From positions 311,803 to 375,802 of the forward strand of contig ML996687.1 of the NCBI GenBank assembly GCA_010356995.1: a stretch of 64,000 bases of DNA, written 5' to 3'. The stretch's first letter is position 1, and every line of letters starts with the position of its first letter. A program made the position numbers and the translations under genes. Source of the DNA: Trichodelitschia bisporula. Its lineage: Eukaryota; Ascomycota; Dothideomycetes; Phaeotrichales; Phaeotrichaceae. Below are positions 21,513 to 33,926 of this stretch, in pieces. Below the pieces are notes generated by a model, which made no database searches, had not been told where the DNA came from, and worked only from the letters and a program-made list of their open reading frames with translations.

Positions 21513-23285
21513 CTAAAGTACAATTAGTGGTCGATGGAGAGATGCTGACTCCCTTCTCTCCAGGAACTTTTCAATGCGGATATGCCCCTTTTCCCTCGCC
21601 AACTCTCTCGCAGTTGCCCCTTCACTGTCCATCACAAGCACCGTGTTTGGATTTTTGGCCACAAGAAGCCGAACCACCAAGTCATGCCCGTAAGACGCTG
21701 CCAGATGAAGCGCAGTACGCCCCATTCCATCAGTAACCTCGGTCATGGTCACTCCAGAATCTTCTAAGAAAATGGCAACGGCTTGGGCGTGCCCATTTCT
21801 CGCTGCGTAGTGCAGCGGGGTGCGTCCCTGTCTATCAATGACTTGGCTCTCCCCTTGGAACCACCCATCCACCAGGGCGCGGATTGACCCAGCTGCGCCA
21901 AAGGCTGCCGCAAAGTGTAACGGTGTAAGTCCAGATGCCGCAGAGCCCGGATACTCCATATGACCCAAATTTACCAAGGATGTCACCACGGTTGGCAGAT
22001 TCTTTTCTGCGGCAATGTGAAGGACCGTTCGGCCGAACATGTCCTTGGTCTCCATGGGGACCCTCCAGCCTAGTAGCGCATGGAAGACAGCCGCATCACC
22101 AGCTTCAAGCGCATAGTGCAATACGGTTTGCTGAAGGAAATCTAGTGTCTCCGGATCGAAACGAATATTTCGGGGTGTCAGACAGTGATGGACAAAATGT
22201 AGCGGGGTCCCTATGTCCGGAAGGCCATGGAGCCCAAGGCCGCTAAAGACAGTTTTGACTTCTCTGGCAAGTCCGGTCCTGAGATCCAATAAGTCCTGTA
22301 CGTCGCCAAACCAGGCCTGCGACCCAACGGCACCTTCGTCGTTAACCAAAGCCATAAGTAGGGCGGAGGCCTCCTCTACCCTACCACTTTCGTGGAGCTG
22401 CCTGAATTCCGTCCGGATGCGCGCCTGAAAGTCCTCGCCAAAATTGGCAAGAAGAACATTTCCCATACCCAAGCACGGGTGGGTTTCAACGGTAAGGAGC
22501 GCACAGCCCAGCTCAGCCGTGCTGGACGCTTGATGAGATTTGGCCATGTCCAAAACCCCTCGCCCCACAACCTCTGCTGCCAGTTGCAAGCCGCGGGCAC
22601 ACTCTGCTGCATCCTGACTGGCAATTGTTCCAAAGGTGGAGAGCCACGTATCGATGATACTCTGTGAGCGTCGTGCGGCACTTGCAAGTAAAGCACTCAG
22701 GAGTCTCCTTTCCGACCTATTGAGAGTATCCATCAGCATTGACCATGTATCATCGAAGCCTACATACGTTATGACTTGAAATTTAAGCGCACTAGGTACG
22801 CTGGTTTCGCCGATTGCTTCCCTCGCGGCTCGACTGGGAGGGTACTGGCTCGGGGAGCATGCGAGGTCACGGGCCATGCAGTAAGTGCATTTCTCAGGCC
22901 ATTGCCGCGACACAGGCTCGCACTGCCGATATTAACGATAAGCCTGAATTGAAAGGGATTGGAAAAGGCCATTTGGTTCCAAAGAAAATGCAAAGTGTTC
23001 TCTCGTATTTCTCATGGGAGACTTGGAGATTGGAAGACCATGAAAAGCCCTTACCGCTTGCTTTGCAGCTCGGCACGCCGTACATTTCAAGTAATTCAGC
23101 TTTCTCTTCGAACGCTTAGGGTCTGTCGGCTCGTTCACAGGTATTTCCGACGAGAGAGCACGTCTCTTTCCTTGACTACCTCTCTGGGAAGAAGCTTGAC
23201 CAGGAAAAGGGTGCACTGGAGAACCGAATTTTGATTCCATGTGGGGTTCAAAAAACCTTCCGGGCTCAACCGTGGGAATCTGCAT
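21513..23285 (-). CDS. Zn2Cys6 zinc-cluster protein with ankyrin repeats
   Basis: A 546-residue protein in two exons (23285-23055, 22922-21513; intron 132 nt). The intron lies inside the zinc cluster, and only splicing GCG|TGC restores the spacing C68-x2-C71-x6-C78-x10-C89-x2-C92-x6-C99, a fungal binuclear cluster. A basic KRSKRK run precedes it. A helical region of unknown function (about 105-320) follows, then at least five ankyrin-like units between about residues 330 and 540 (GRTVLHIAAEKN, GLTPLHFAAAFG, GRTPLHYAARNGH, GRTALHLAASYGHD, GATARELAREKGH). Predicted to be a nuclear DNA-binding regulator or a scaffold; such fusions occur in fungi but their targets are unknown. It lacks the usual fungal transcription-factor middle homology domain. 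Confidence 0.85.
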
Positions 23286-25000
23286 ATGAATGAATGACTA
23301 CTGGAAAGCAACAATTAGTAGTTAATCGTCCGGTATTTAAGCTACATCTTCGCAACTTTCATCCAGCTCATCAATGAATTGTGATTAACTGCATCCTCTT
23401 GTGCTTCTTTACCACATAGGGCGTGATAGCTCCATCATGCCTCGCATACAACACACGCAATACGTACCCCCGCCAGACCGACGCCATGGCGCAGCCTCTA
23501 GCCATTGACCGTGGCGCGCAGTGTTCGCAGTAAGTTCGTCAACTGCGCGGCACTCGGATACTAATTCTATAGGATCTATAGCTGCCCTGAGATTTTTGTC
23601 TCCACTCACTCTCACTGCCACGGTGCCACCTGGACGCGGGGGTCGCAGGTTCAGTGTGCTTACTCTTACACCTGCCAACATACAGTGCCCTTTTTATCAT
23701 GCCTTGATGTGCATGGTCCAGTATCCTACTCTTGGTCCACTGCCATGCCGAAGTTAAGATACCCGATGCCGCACCTGTGAGCCCATTTCCTGACAACGAA
23801 AGCTCAATGAGGCGCCGATTGGGGACAGATGGGGTGAAAGCTGAACGAGAGCCCAGATGGTAAGACACCCGGAGGAGCCATACCACCGGTCAAGAGGAAG
23901 CTACCGCAAAGCGGCCTCTTTACTTGCAGTGCATTTGCCTCTTGAACCGCCTTAAAGGAGTGCATGCTCGATAGGAACCGTAGGATCATGTATGCACATG
24001 CCACAACATCAAGGCGCTTCGAGTCAGACACCTCGATCATGCAGAAAGCCAGGCATGTTCAACAACCCCGATCCTGCAGAAAGTTGGGCGTGTTCAACAA
24101 CAGTGAGCTTATCGGACTGATTGGGACAAGTGGCACTCACCGACTCCAACTTGCTTCCAGGTAGCCCGAGAGCCATCGATCCATCACTTACCATCGCGTT
24201 AAAGCGTCATATAAGCCGGGCGTAATATACTTCAGCCACCGTAATGCGGGATACTCCCAATATTCAAGAGACCTGTGAGCTTGCTGCACGTTGCTCCTAT
24301 CTTCGCCGGTGCTGGTATTCGCGCTTCACCGCTGATGATAGTCGCAAGGGGCGCAAATCTGCGTCCAAAATGTCAGCAATTGTCCTCTTGATTTTTGTGC
24401 ATAGGTGGTATTGGCTGAAATTTGTGCTGGAATGCAACCAAAACCGAGCACGGCAGTACGCGTCCAGGAGAGTTACACCAATGGTCTGCTTTGAGCTCCA
24501 ACGAGGTGAAACTGACTTGTTCACGAAGGCGAGCGTGAACGGAACTTTCGGGATACTTGCCTTCTCGCTTAATTTTGGATAGACGCTCTTGAAGCGCAGC
24601 TCCAATCAATCCCACTCTTCAGTCAGCCTTGTTGGCCTTGTTGGCCTTCAAACCCGCAAGGACGTGAAGCAAAATCGATGGCTGTGTGGAAGCGCTAGCC
24701 CGAAGAAGCCAAGAGCCAAGATGTTGGTGACCCGCTCGGTTGTGGCCCGTGCGGCAAACAGCGAGCGCACACAAGCGAAGTGAAAACCCACAACTCCGCA
24801 ACCTCGAACCTCATTCCCACCGACAACCCACAACCTCGCTTTGCACCGGTGAACCCAGATTCTTCAAGGTATGTTACATACGATCCCCGCTCCAAATTCG
24901 CAGCACTCATATTTCGCACGATTTGCGCGTCTGCGTCGTACCGGCCTCTTAAAGGGAAAACTAACTTTGGCTCTAGGATCTCCTTTCATCGACAGCAATC
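23286..25000. other. 1.7-kb intergenic region, divergent promoter of Zn2Cys6-ankyrin and rps8
   Basis: No supported gene. A 33-bp imperfect direct repeat (TGCAGAAAG..GTTCAACAAC, two copies) lies near 24040-24102, and a short CTTGTTGGC tandem near 24628-24650. Nearest rps8 the leader may contain a 5'UTR intron (GTATGT near 24869), which I cannot confirm. Confidence 0.4.
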
Positions 25001-25720
25001 ATGGGGTAAATATTCATGTCTTCCCCTTCCTTTATTCATGGATCAGGCTAACAAAGTCGCAGTATCTCCCGTGATTCCCGCCACAAGCGCGCTGCCACGG
25101 GTGCGAAGCGCGCATACTACCGTAAGAAGCGGTATGCATAACCCGATTGCCTGACAGTCCATGTCTAACAACATGGGCATAGGGCTTTCGAGAAAGGGCG
25201 TCAGCCTGCCAACACTCGCATCGGTGCGAAGCGCATCCATCTTGTCCGCACGCGCGGCGGCAACCGCAAGTTCCGCGGTCTGCGTCTCGACTCAGGCAAC
25301 TTCTCCTGGGGCTCCGAAGCTATCAGCCGCAAGACCCGTGTGATTGGTGTCGTCTACCATCCGTCCAACAACGAGCTTGTCCGCACCAACACCCTGACGA
25401 AGTCCGCTGTGGTTCAGATCGATGCTGCTCCCTTCCGCCAGTGGTACGAGGCTCACTACGGTGCCAGCCTGGGCCGTCGGCGCCAGGCGAAGACGGCTGA
25501 AGGAACCGTGGAGGAAAAGAAGGTGTCCAAGTCGGTAGAGAAGAAGCACGCTGAACGCCTTGCTGCTCACGGCAAGGTCGATGCTGCGCTCGAGCGCCAG
25601 TTCGAGGCGGGTCGTCTCTACGCCGTCGTGGCATCGCGTCCTGGCCAGAGCGGTCGGGTCGATGGCTACGTCTTGGAGGGTGAGGAGTTGGCCTTCTACC
25701 AGCGTGCGATCCGGAAGTAA
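25001..25720 (+). CDS. rps8: 40S ribosomal protein S8 (eS8)
   Basis: Small-subunit ribosomal protein of 203 residues. Three coding exons: 25001-25005 (only ATGGG), 25063-25131 and 25183-25720, with introns of 57 and 51 nt. The start MGISRDSRHKRAATGAKRA is the universal eS8 N-terminus. Further matches are KRIHLVRTRGGNRKFRGLRL, RLDSGNFSW, TRVIGVVYHPSNNELVRTNTL and the C-terminal EGEELAFYQRAIRK. The internal KTAEGTVEEKKVSKSVEKK is the eukaryote-specific insertion. A five-base first coding exon is typical of fungal ribosomal protein genes. The length is close to the yeast protein, about 200 residues. Confidence 0.97.
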
Positions 25721-26223
25721 GGGTAGCTTTGTTTCGGCGTACGGCAGGAATTGAGGTTACAAAAGTCATAGAGCGGGACGGTATGTAGTAACTGGCCCGA
25801 GCTCTTTGCCTTGCTTCATTGGGTTTGTGCAATGTGATATGGAACATGACCATGGTTCGGACACTGCAATGTGATGGTTGAACCCTATTTCTTCGTGCTT
25901 TGCAACGTGACAATCCAAGGATGTGTATTTCGATGTTCACGCGGTCTGGCGGCGCTCAGGAATGAGCAGGATCTCCCGTATGTGCGTTTTGATGCTTGAA
26001 GACATCTACGCGGTTCCATGTCTGCCTGCGTACGTGAACGGCGTGGCCCAGGGTTATCTGCAAGCATAAAAAATGTGACAAATGATCCAAATTGCTGGAG
26101 GAAGATTTGCCATCCGACCATGCGTCCAAGACGCCGGAGGTTACTCTAAGCTACACGCCTCTGCAGAAATACATATATTGGATCCACATCACGCCGGACA
26201 GGAGCACAGGAGTTTTGGTAAAT
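25721..26223. other. Convergent spacer between rps8 and atp5
   Basis: 503 nt of 3' flanks; nothing recognisable in it. Confidence 0.5.
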
Positions 26224-27058
26224 TTACAACTGGTCCCGGAGCAGCTTGTTCATCTTCGACATCTTGGCGGAGACACTCAGGTCAATGGTGCGGTCGCCAA
26301 TCTCAACGATAAGTCCGCCGCGGATATCCGGGTTGACCTGTGCCGGTCAGAAGGGAGACATATAGAGGCTAAAAGGAGCATACCTTCGGGACAACCTTGA
26401 GCTTCTGGCCCTGACCAATGTACTGGGACTTGGAGATGACGTTCTCGAGCTGGCGGATGACACGGTTGTCAAGGGGCTACAGTATATTAGCCTCGCATAC
26501 ACGCAGCGAAAATATGCACATACCGCCGCGCTGGTGACGATGAGCTCGACCTCACCACGGTACGCGCTCATAAGCTGAGCGAAATTCGCACACACGGCAT
26601 CCAGAGCGCCGAGACGGTTGTTCTCAGCAAGCGTCGTGAGCAGGTTCTTGACGATGCCCTCCTTGTCCGCTGAAATGTGCTTCTCCAGCTCAGCAATGAC
26701 CTTGTTCTTGTCCTCGAGCGACAGGGTGGGCGCCTCGAGCACAGTGTGCAGCTTGGGATCCCTCTTGAAGACCTGAGCGAGCGTCTCCATGGACTTAGCC
26801 GTAGGCTCAAGGACCGCCGACTTAGCCGCCGCAGTGTACTGCACATAATCAGCTGGAACGCTCCCAAAGCGACTAATTGCCTTCTAGACACCCGGATTGA
26901 CCCACCAGAGCAGAAGCGTAGGTGCCGTCGATGCCGAACAAGGCAATGGGCGGCTTCGTCGAGGTTTGCGCGGCGGCTTGGGCGTAGGCGCGGATGGTGG
27001 TGGGGGTGTGCGAGGAGGCGCGCTGGGCGGCCCGCGCCGCTGTCCGGGCTGCAAGCAT
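26224..27058 (-). CDS. atp5: Mitochondrial ATP synthase subunit 5 (OSCP)
   Basis: Peripheral-stalk subunit of F1Fo-ATP synthase, 224 residues. Four exons: 27058-26906, 26838-26524, 26476-26384 and 26337-26224; introns 67, 47 and 46 nt, all phases closing. The N-terminal MLAARTAARAAQRASSH is a typical mitochondrial presequence, Arg/Ala-rich without acids. The mature part begins PPIALFGIDGTYASALYTAA and shows LTTLAENNRL, FAQLMSAYRGEVELIVTSA, and the conserved C-terminal block VNPDIRGGLIVEIGDRTIDLS, which ends in KLLRDQL. OSCP joins the top of the F1 hexamer to the stator at the matrix face of the inner membrane. Confidence 0.96.
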
Positions 27059-27543
27059 CGTGTGTGAGAGATGTAGAGGGTCAATGGCGGGGTGGGCGGC
27101 GGATGTGGGTGGGCGGAAGATCGTGATGCTGCTGAGCTTGTTGTGTCGTTCTCGGCGAGAAAGTCCGACGACTGGGTGACTAAGCGGGCTCAGGTAGCCG
27201 AGCAAGGTGGTAAGGCTGCAAGGCAGCAACTCTGTCCATCGCAAATCAGGTACTTTGTGACATATCTGAACATTTTAGAGGAGAGTCATCTGGCTTACGG
27301 CATGTAGAGCAGTGTGATCATGCGTAGAGCAAGCTTGGACAATTCTGCTGAAGTGAAGATCTGTGCCATGTTGCTTGTAAGGTTAGACGGTAAGCCAGAA
27401 AACAAAAAATCGCCCAATGCGAGGCGCGATATCAGACTTCAAGATGAAGAACTTGACGTTGTGATTGTACACTCTAGTTCAAATCTATCAAAACATATTA
27501 TCAGAACTCCCAGGACTCCAGTCCGTAATAGCACCGTCCTCCA
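27059..27543. promoter_or_regulatory. atp5 promoter and btn1 3' flank
   Basis: 485 nt between two minus-strand genes. No conserved element or additional gene seen. Confidence 0.45.
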
Positions 27544-29032
27544 TCACACCTGTCGGCAAAAGTCTCTCCCATGCTGGACCTGCCAGTTACACAACCAGAC
27601 CTCGAACGCCATACCTAATAACCCAGCAATGCAGATGCCACCGGAGTCACTGACACTTGTGGCTCCAAGACTGAACTCGCGGTCCTCTCGGGGTACATTG
27701 TCAGTGATTTCAGCAAAGGTGCTGACATACACAAGACCACCGAGCAAGCCTTCCCAGAAGAAAACAATGAATACAAGGTACACGTTAGGGATGAAGTTGA
27801 ACAGCGCATGGAGCGTGAGTAGCGCAAGGTTCAACACCTGCAGCAGGGATGGGGAGTAGAGGTGATGGATGCGGATAAAGGGCGTTGAAGAGCGCGAGAC
27901 GAACACGCCTATCTGATATATAGCGTTGTACGTTGGGTAGAAAGCACGGTATTGTTGGAATGGTGTGGTCTCAAGGGGGAACAGTAACGTAGGAGCAACA
28001 CCTTGGTTGATGGTGTATTCGGCAACGTAAACGAGTAAAAGAGGAAGCATGCTGTAGGCTGTTAGCAATGCACGGATCTGGTGGCTAACACATCATACTA
28101 AGGGAAAAACAGCTTTCGAGCACGCAGCAAGTTGCGCTTGAAGGTTTGCAGCGGAGTCGAGGAGCTGCCCGGGCCCGCCCGGGCCATGGAGGCGACTGAC
28201 GTAGCTAGCAGGCCATCGTATTCCAAAAGAGTAGGATCGTCAGTATCCAGGACGTCGTCGCCGGATTGATCCGGCTCGCTAGTTTGAATAGCCTCGTACT
28301 CTGCATCCCGCTGCTTAAGGGGTCCGAGGGGCAGAATGGCAAAGAAGCTCAGAACCATGACAAGCGGTAGGAACGAAAAGGTAAGGAGACTCGTCCTTAC
28401 GCTCAACCCAAGGATCGTAGTCGCTAACACATAAGCTCCAGCACCGATAAGCCCGGCACCGCCAGTTCCACTCCCCCAAGCTGCAAGACTGAAGTGCCCG
28501 TAATAGTGCGTAAGGCTTAGGAAACTCAGTTCGCCTGCCCCGCTGCTAAGACTAGCCAGCATAACTCCGACCATCTTCAGTGTAATGCTGGCTGCGTCAT
28601 GGGACGGGGGTGTAAGGGCGATCAAGAGCATTCCACATGTTGAAACGACCACGAAGGCCACGATACGGAGGGGATACGGGACAACATGAATGAAGTAGGG
28701 TGCGATGAGCTTGGTCACGAAACTGGTGCTGTTAGTTACGCACTGGAGATACGAGGGCATAGCTAACCTGGGGGCAACATCGGCGAGAAGGACGACGCCT
28801 TTGGGAACTGAAGGGCCAACGAGATCAAGCGCAGCAGACAAGATGATTACATAAAGGACGTTGTTGATCAAGCCTAAGTGACAGACTGGTAAGTGTCGGG
28901 TGCTCTCGGCAGGGCTTATTGGAGCGTACCAAACAGCCAGAAGGCAATGCAAACTCGTAGATCTGCCCCGTCAAACGTGGCCTTGAGGCGTGCCTTGAGG
29001 CGGGGCCATGAGGCAGACGGCGGTCCAGGCAT
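27544..29032 (-). CDS. btn1: Battenin-family vacuolar membrane protein Btn1 (CLN3 orthologue)
   Basis: Multi-pass membrane protein of 446 residues. Four exons: 29032-28930, 28873-28768, 28722-28099 and 28051-27544, with introns of 56, 45 and 47 nt. Family motifs: [23 protein letters not shown] (first membrane segment, across intron 1), [63 protein letters not shown], and at the C-terminus [19 protein letters not shown] and [20 protein letters not shown]. The hydrophilic loop around residues 240-300 with Asp/Glu/Ser is normal for fungi. In yeasts Btn1 acts in vacuolar pH and arginine homeostasis and late-Golgi sorting. The stop follows ...CRQV in the usual place. Confidence 0.95.
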
Positions 29033-30112
29033 GGAGGTGACGGAGGTCAAAGGTCGGCCGTTAAGCAGCTACTGTCTGAGTCGAATCTGAGCAGAGCCAG
29101 CATCCTCTCTACAAAGCTGAGCGAAGAGGCAGCGGTATGTAAAACGTTAAGGCAAAACTTGCTCGGCGACAGACATCCAGACTGGTGACTGCACTATCAC
29201 AGGTGTCGTTCTGAATATCTATACCAAGGGTACGTACGATCGTAGATCGTACCTCCGTAGATGACGGGGAGAGAGGACGACCAGGTGTGGCGTGCAGCTT
29301 CTGTGGCGGTTGATGGCTGAAGAGAGTATAAGTGTGGCGTTAGGTGGGCGAGAAAGTCGTGAACCCTGACATGCCGTGCAGAAAGGACAAGGGAGTATGA
29401 TTGGGGAGAAGGCGGCGGCCAGTGACGCAGAAGAAACTTTCGGTCAGGGAAAAAAGTTTCGAGCTTTCCCTCCCCCGCGCAACTGCCAAAAAGGCGTGAA
29501 TCCTTGCCCCTTTTAGGCTTAAGATGGGGGATGCAACTGGGAGGGGCTTGCAACAGCTTGTTCGTCGCTCTGGAGTCTTGGCTGATGCGACTTTCGCTGC
29601 CCACACTTGACTTTCTGCCGCCATCCGCCGTCGGGAATGCGGTGCCTGGTGTGGATGTCCCTGCCCCAGTTTGATCCACTTGCATGGCCCGCCCGTCCGC
29701 AACGCCGCGCTCTGTCCACCGTCCGTGCTCCCAAGCCCCAAACCCGCCTCTCCCTCTACCGTAGAACTAGTTCTATTCTCTCTCTCACCTTCTTTCGCTC
29801 CTTCAAACTATCTCAACCTTCCATCTATCCTCAACTACATTCAGCCGAAACGCCCTTATCTTGTCTCTATCTTAACCGCTTCGCCTTCCTCGCACCCCCA
29901 GCTTTACCACCTTCGCACCTGCAACCCGCCTTCCTCCCCTCCTCCTTTGCAACTGATCTTTCGTTGCGTTGTCGCCCGCAAATAGCTCACCTCCCAAGCT
30001 CACATGGGCACACGCGTCTCAGCCCAACAGTAGCTCCAGCTGCTCACTTCCCGACTCTACACATCTCTCCTTTCCGATACATTTCTCCAGCGTCCTTCCA
30101 ACTCGTGTCACC
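29033..30112. promoter_or_regulatory. Divergent promoter between btn1 and rxt3
   Basis: A 1.08-kb head-to-head spacer. An 8-bp perfect inverted repeat GTACGATC-GTA-GATCGTAC lies at 29234-29252. The right 400 nt (about 29690-30112) form a CT-rich leader to rxt3. Confidence 0.5.
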
Positions 30113-33100
30113 ATGGATCCGCGACACGGACACACCTACTCTCGCTCGCAAGACCGTCTGATCCAAAACCCAAATCATCAGCAAGCACCGGCGCAACCCG
30201 CTCCACCTCCCTCACAGTCCGCTTTCTATCAACCACTTTCGTCGCAGCAGCCTCCAGTACAAATACCCTTCTCCGATCCATTTCAGCGACGCGCTCCCGA
30301 CCCGTTCCTGCTAAATTCACAAGCATCGCGACGCGGGAGCTATGGTCCGCAGCCGGGACGAGAACCGCCTTCGAGCGTGCATCCTGATCGGCCTCCGCTC
30401 ACTGCGCCCTGGCCTGGTCCATCAGGTACGCATCTTTCCTTGGTACATATACACACGATAGGCATGACGGGTGAGGCGTGTTTCCGGAACACATACGAGC
30501 GATCGCGTTCTCCATGCGCCTTTTTACCGTCAGGCACGAAATGCGGCAAGGTTTCGCTCTGTGTCCACAACTGTTTTGGCGCAGCTTAGGGTCCTTGCGA
30601 CAAAGGTCGCTCGCCTGCGTGTGCCTTAGGATGGTACCTCTGTCTCATGCGAGTCTTTGGGAATTCCGGGTCGCTTAGGGTTGACTGGCGCGACATGCAC
30701 GGACCCTGACGTGGCTTGACACCCCCACACTTTGGGGCTCGAAGCCTCCATACGCTGACGTTTCTCCAGGTTCAGGCACCTCGACACCTCAGCATCCCCA
30801 CCACCACTCTCAGGCTGCACCACCGCCCCCTCTCCCCCCATCGCTTCAGTCTGGCCTTGCTGGAAGCAATCAATCTTCCTACCCCTACGATTCCAACCGT
30901 CGCCGTTCTCTTGGGGGTCATACATCGCCGAGATACTATGGGAACAGTATGAACGCCTCGATGTGAGACAGAGTCTGAACTAATCCCTTTTTCTCATCAG
31001 ATACGAACGATCAACCTCCACCTCCGCCGTCCTCCTTTGGAAGTCGTCAAATGCCTCCACCCTCACCGTCTCAGCAGACATCCACCATGAATTATTCGGG
31101 ACCGCGTGCACCACATCCACCTTTTGCTGGCGGACGGGAGCTGCCTGGAATAGGCTCGTCCCACCGCAGTAGCGGATCTGGTGGCATGTCCATCTCGTCC
31201 ATGTTGGGGAATGATGCTCCCCCTACGCAAGCACCGCCTCCACTTCAACACTCCCCGCCCGCCACAACACAATCACCGAATATACCTGCGATGCAACCTC
31301 CGTCGCCTCGTCGCGGATACTCCTCAGGGCCGAGAGTAGATTACGCGTGGCGGCGACCACAGACACCGGAAAGGCATCCTGCCCCGTCAGCATTCCGCCA
31401 GCCTGAAAGTACCTACGCTGCGGGCTCGTCTCCCCGACACTTTTCGGCCGCGAAGGGTTCGCCAGACTATCCGCGCTCAGACGCTGCCCACATACCCCAT
31501 TCGTATCCTACGTCTGTGCCACATGGTGCCCGGCCTTACCAACCGCCTCACGACGTGAACGAAAGAGAAATACACCGCCAGCCTGACGAACGTGCTCCTC
31601 CGCGTCCAAGCAGCCAACCTGTGGGACTGGGTCCAGTTCGTGATAGTGCGCCACGTGAAGACGCGCATGCTCGACCGCCGCATTCATATGCCGCTTCTCC
31701 TCTATCTCGGCGCCCCGACGATTCGCGGCAAATGGCGTATGCTGAGCGCCACCTTCCTTCCGACAGGCCCGTGACCGCCGAGCCGCTTTCACATTCCGTG
31801 TTTAGCCCGCCCCGAATTCCGAAGCAGGATGCTATACGCCATGAAATTCCGGGGGGACAACGGCACTCTTTTAGCCAAGAGTTACGGGATGAAAATTCCA
31901 GGGACGGAAATTTGATACGGCGTGAGGAATATCCGCAGCACTTGCGAACTGCAGGTGGATTTAGACCACAGTACATGCCGTCCCACAACCCAGCGCATGC
32001 TCCGCTCTCAGCAGCGGAAGCGCCCCGAAGTCATCCACAAGGAATGGATCCATTCCGTCGGTCCATTGAACAGCATCCGCCTACTGGCGTGAGTCAAGAA
32101 CACCGTGCCCGCTCACATAGGACGCCAGATCGCATGGCAATGGCCTATAATCAGCATTTGGAACAGCAACAGCAGCAACAGCAACACCAATCTCAGCCAC
32201 CGCAACAGCAGCCGCACCATCAGCCTCAGGAACGGAGAAATGATGAGACCCCAGCTTCCGGCCACCCCAATTTTCATGCCACGGATCTTCGTCGCACTAC
32301 ATCCTACGAGCAACACCCTCGACAATCGCATCCACCCCATCCACATAGATCCGGCGAAGAAATGCAGCGGTCCCGCTCATTCCTCAGCCTTATGGAATCG
32401 CACAAGCGGGGGCGTGCTTCGCCCCTGCCCCAGGCGGTACAGGGTGCTCAAGCCCAGAGTATAGGACCTAATGCTGATCCAAGCATAAAAAGTGAATTTG
32501 GTCGCATCTTTCAGGGACTAGGCAGCGGACTCGGAGGGCACATCCCTGGTGTATCCACACCATCCAGGCAAAGTCCGATGCCACAACGCCTCTCCACGGG
32601 TGGCTTGGCCGACGGTGAAACTGTCATGCTTAGTGATAATGATGGTAGAATGGTTAGGATGGGGTCCGCGCGCGGGATGGGAGCCGCGGCGAAGACCCTC
32701 AAATCTCGCCGAGTCAAGGACGAAGATGTGCGAGGTGAGGGTGAGGATGGCCGTCGAACACCGATTGGAAGAGGTTCGAAACGAGCAAAGACCACCCATC
32801 ATCATCATCACCATATTCATGCTCCAGTACGGGGGTAAGTACTTTACCGGTTTTGATGCGCTTGTTTTAATGCAGTATGACGTGCAGGGGCTTACTCGGG
32901 ACCACTCACAGACATCATGCTCCTTTGTTATCACAAACACCACGCCCGGACGAGGAGCTTTCTCCTGGCAAGTTCCCCGGGCCTCCTTCGGGGGCGGCCC
33001 ATCACCACCACCATCATGTCCAGCCAGCGCATCACCACCACCATCATCACCATCACCATACACCTCGTGGAGCTGCATCGTCCTCAACCGTAGTTCCACA

Positions 33101-33926
33101 TGTCCCTGCTCCCAAGCCAGCGCTCAAAGTCAACTCTCAAGCCGTTCTGGATGCGATCGAGGACAAACCGCGCAATCACCTTGGCAGCGAACTTTACGAG
33201 CCAGAAATTAGTCTCCCGCCTACTGCGACAACGCCATTGGGCTCAAAGTTTGGGTTTCAGCTGCAGTATAAGCCTTCCCGTGTGTTCACAGAAAAGGATC
33301 TCAACTGCACTTTCACCATTCGCGTGCCACGGTTCTACTTAGCGCAGCATACACGAGAAAAAGTATGTCTGGACCGAAATGTTTTTGGTACAGAAGTCTA
33401 CACCGATGACTCGGACCCCTTGGCTGCGGCCATGCATGCGGGTTGGATCCGCGGCGCGTGGGATGAGTCCTATGATGTCAGTCTTCTGGATATCCCAGAT
33501 GAGAGCCTGAATCGCGCCGACGATGATGTCGACGAAAATAATGGTGTGCTCGAAGTTATGACCGCGCGCCCCGCAGCTCCGGTCACACCACCCAGTAACC
33601 GAGACCTGCAAATCACGATAGTCATTGCGCCGAAGTTAGAGAAGTACAAGGGCACGACTCGATTCGGCGTTGCCAGTCGGTCCTGGGGCGGGAATCATGA
33701 CGGGCTCAGCTACATGATCCTGCGCGTGAGATGGGTGGATGAAGGCCTGAGCCGTGGGTTTGGAAGGAGTGGCGAAGCGCGCCGCAAGAGGTTGAAGGAG
33801 GCCTTCGAGGCGGAACGTAAGGTTCTTCAGGGCTTGCGGGCTGCCGAGCCTGAGGAAAAGCGAAGGAAAGTTGCGAGAGTCGACGGCGTGGCTAGAGGTG
33901 CGCAGGTGATGCAAGCGGCAGCCTGA
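30113..33926 (+). CDS. rxt3: Histone deacetylase complex subunit Rxt3 with His/Gln/Pro-rich regions
   Basis: Subunit of the Rpd3L/Sin3 histone-deacetylase complex, about 1100 residues. Exons 30113-30425, 30770-30946, 31001-32834 and 32888(or later)-33926. The first intron, 344 nt, is far longer than the rest. The first 850 residues are disordered and Pro/Ser/His-rich, with poly-Gln near 32160-32200 and His clusters on both sides of the last intron (HHHHHHIH; HHHHHHV and a run of 10 His). The conserved Rxt3 core follows (about residues 900-1060): KFGFQLQYKPS, VCLDRNVFGTEVYTDDSDP, AAMHAGWIRG, LQITIVIAPKLEKYKGTTR and SWGGNHDGLSYMILRVRWV. The last intron has three in-frame acceptors (after 32875, 32887 or 32911). 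The basic tail KRLKEAFEAERKVL may be helical. Confidence 0.9.

Noticed and set aside
23695-23800. A second 5S-like fragment (GCCGAAGTTAAGATACC)
   Set aside because: Only the box A-like word matches; no helix I, no box C, no T-run terminator.
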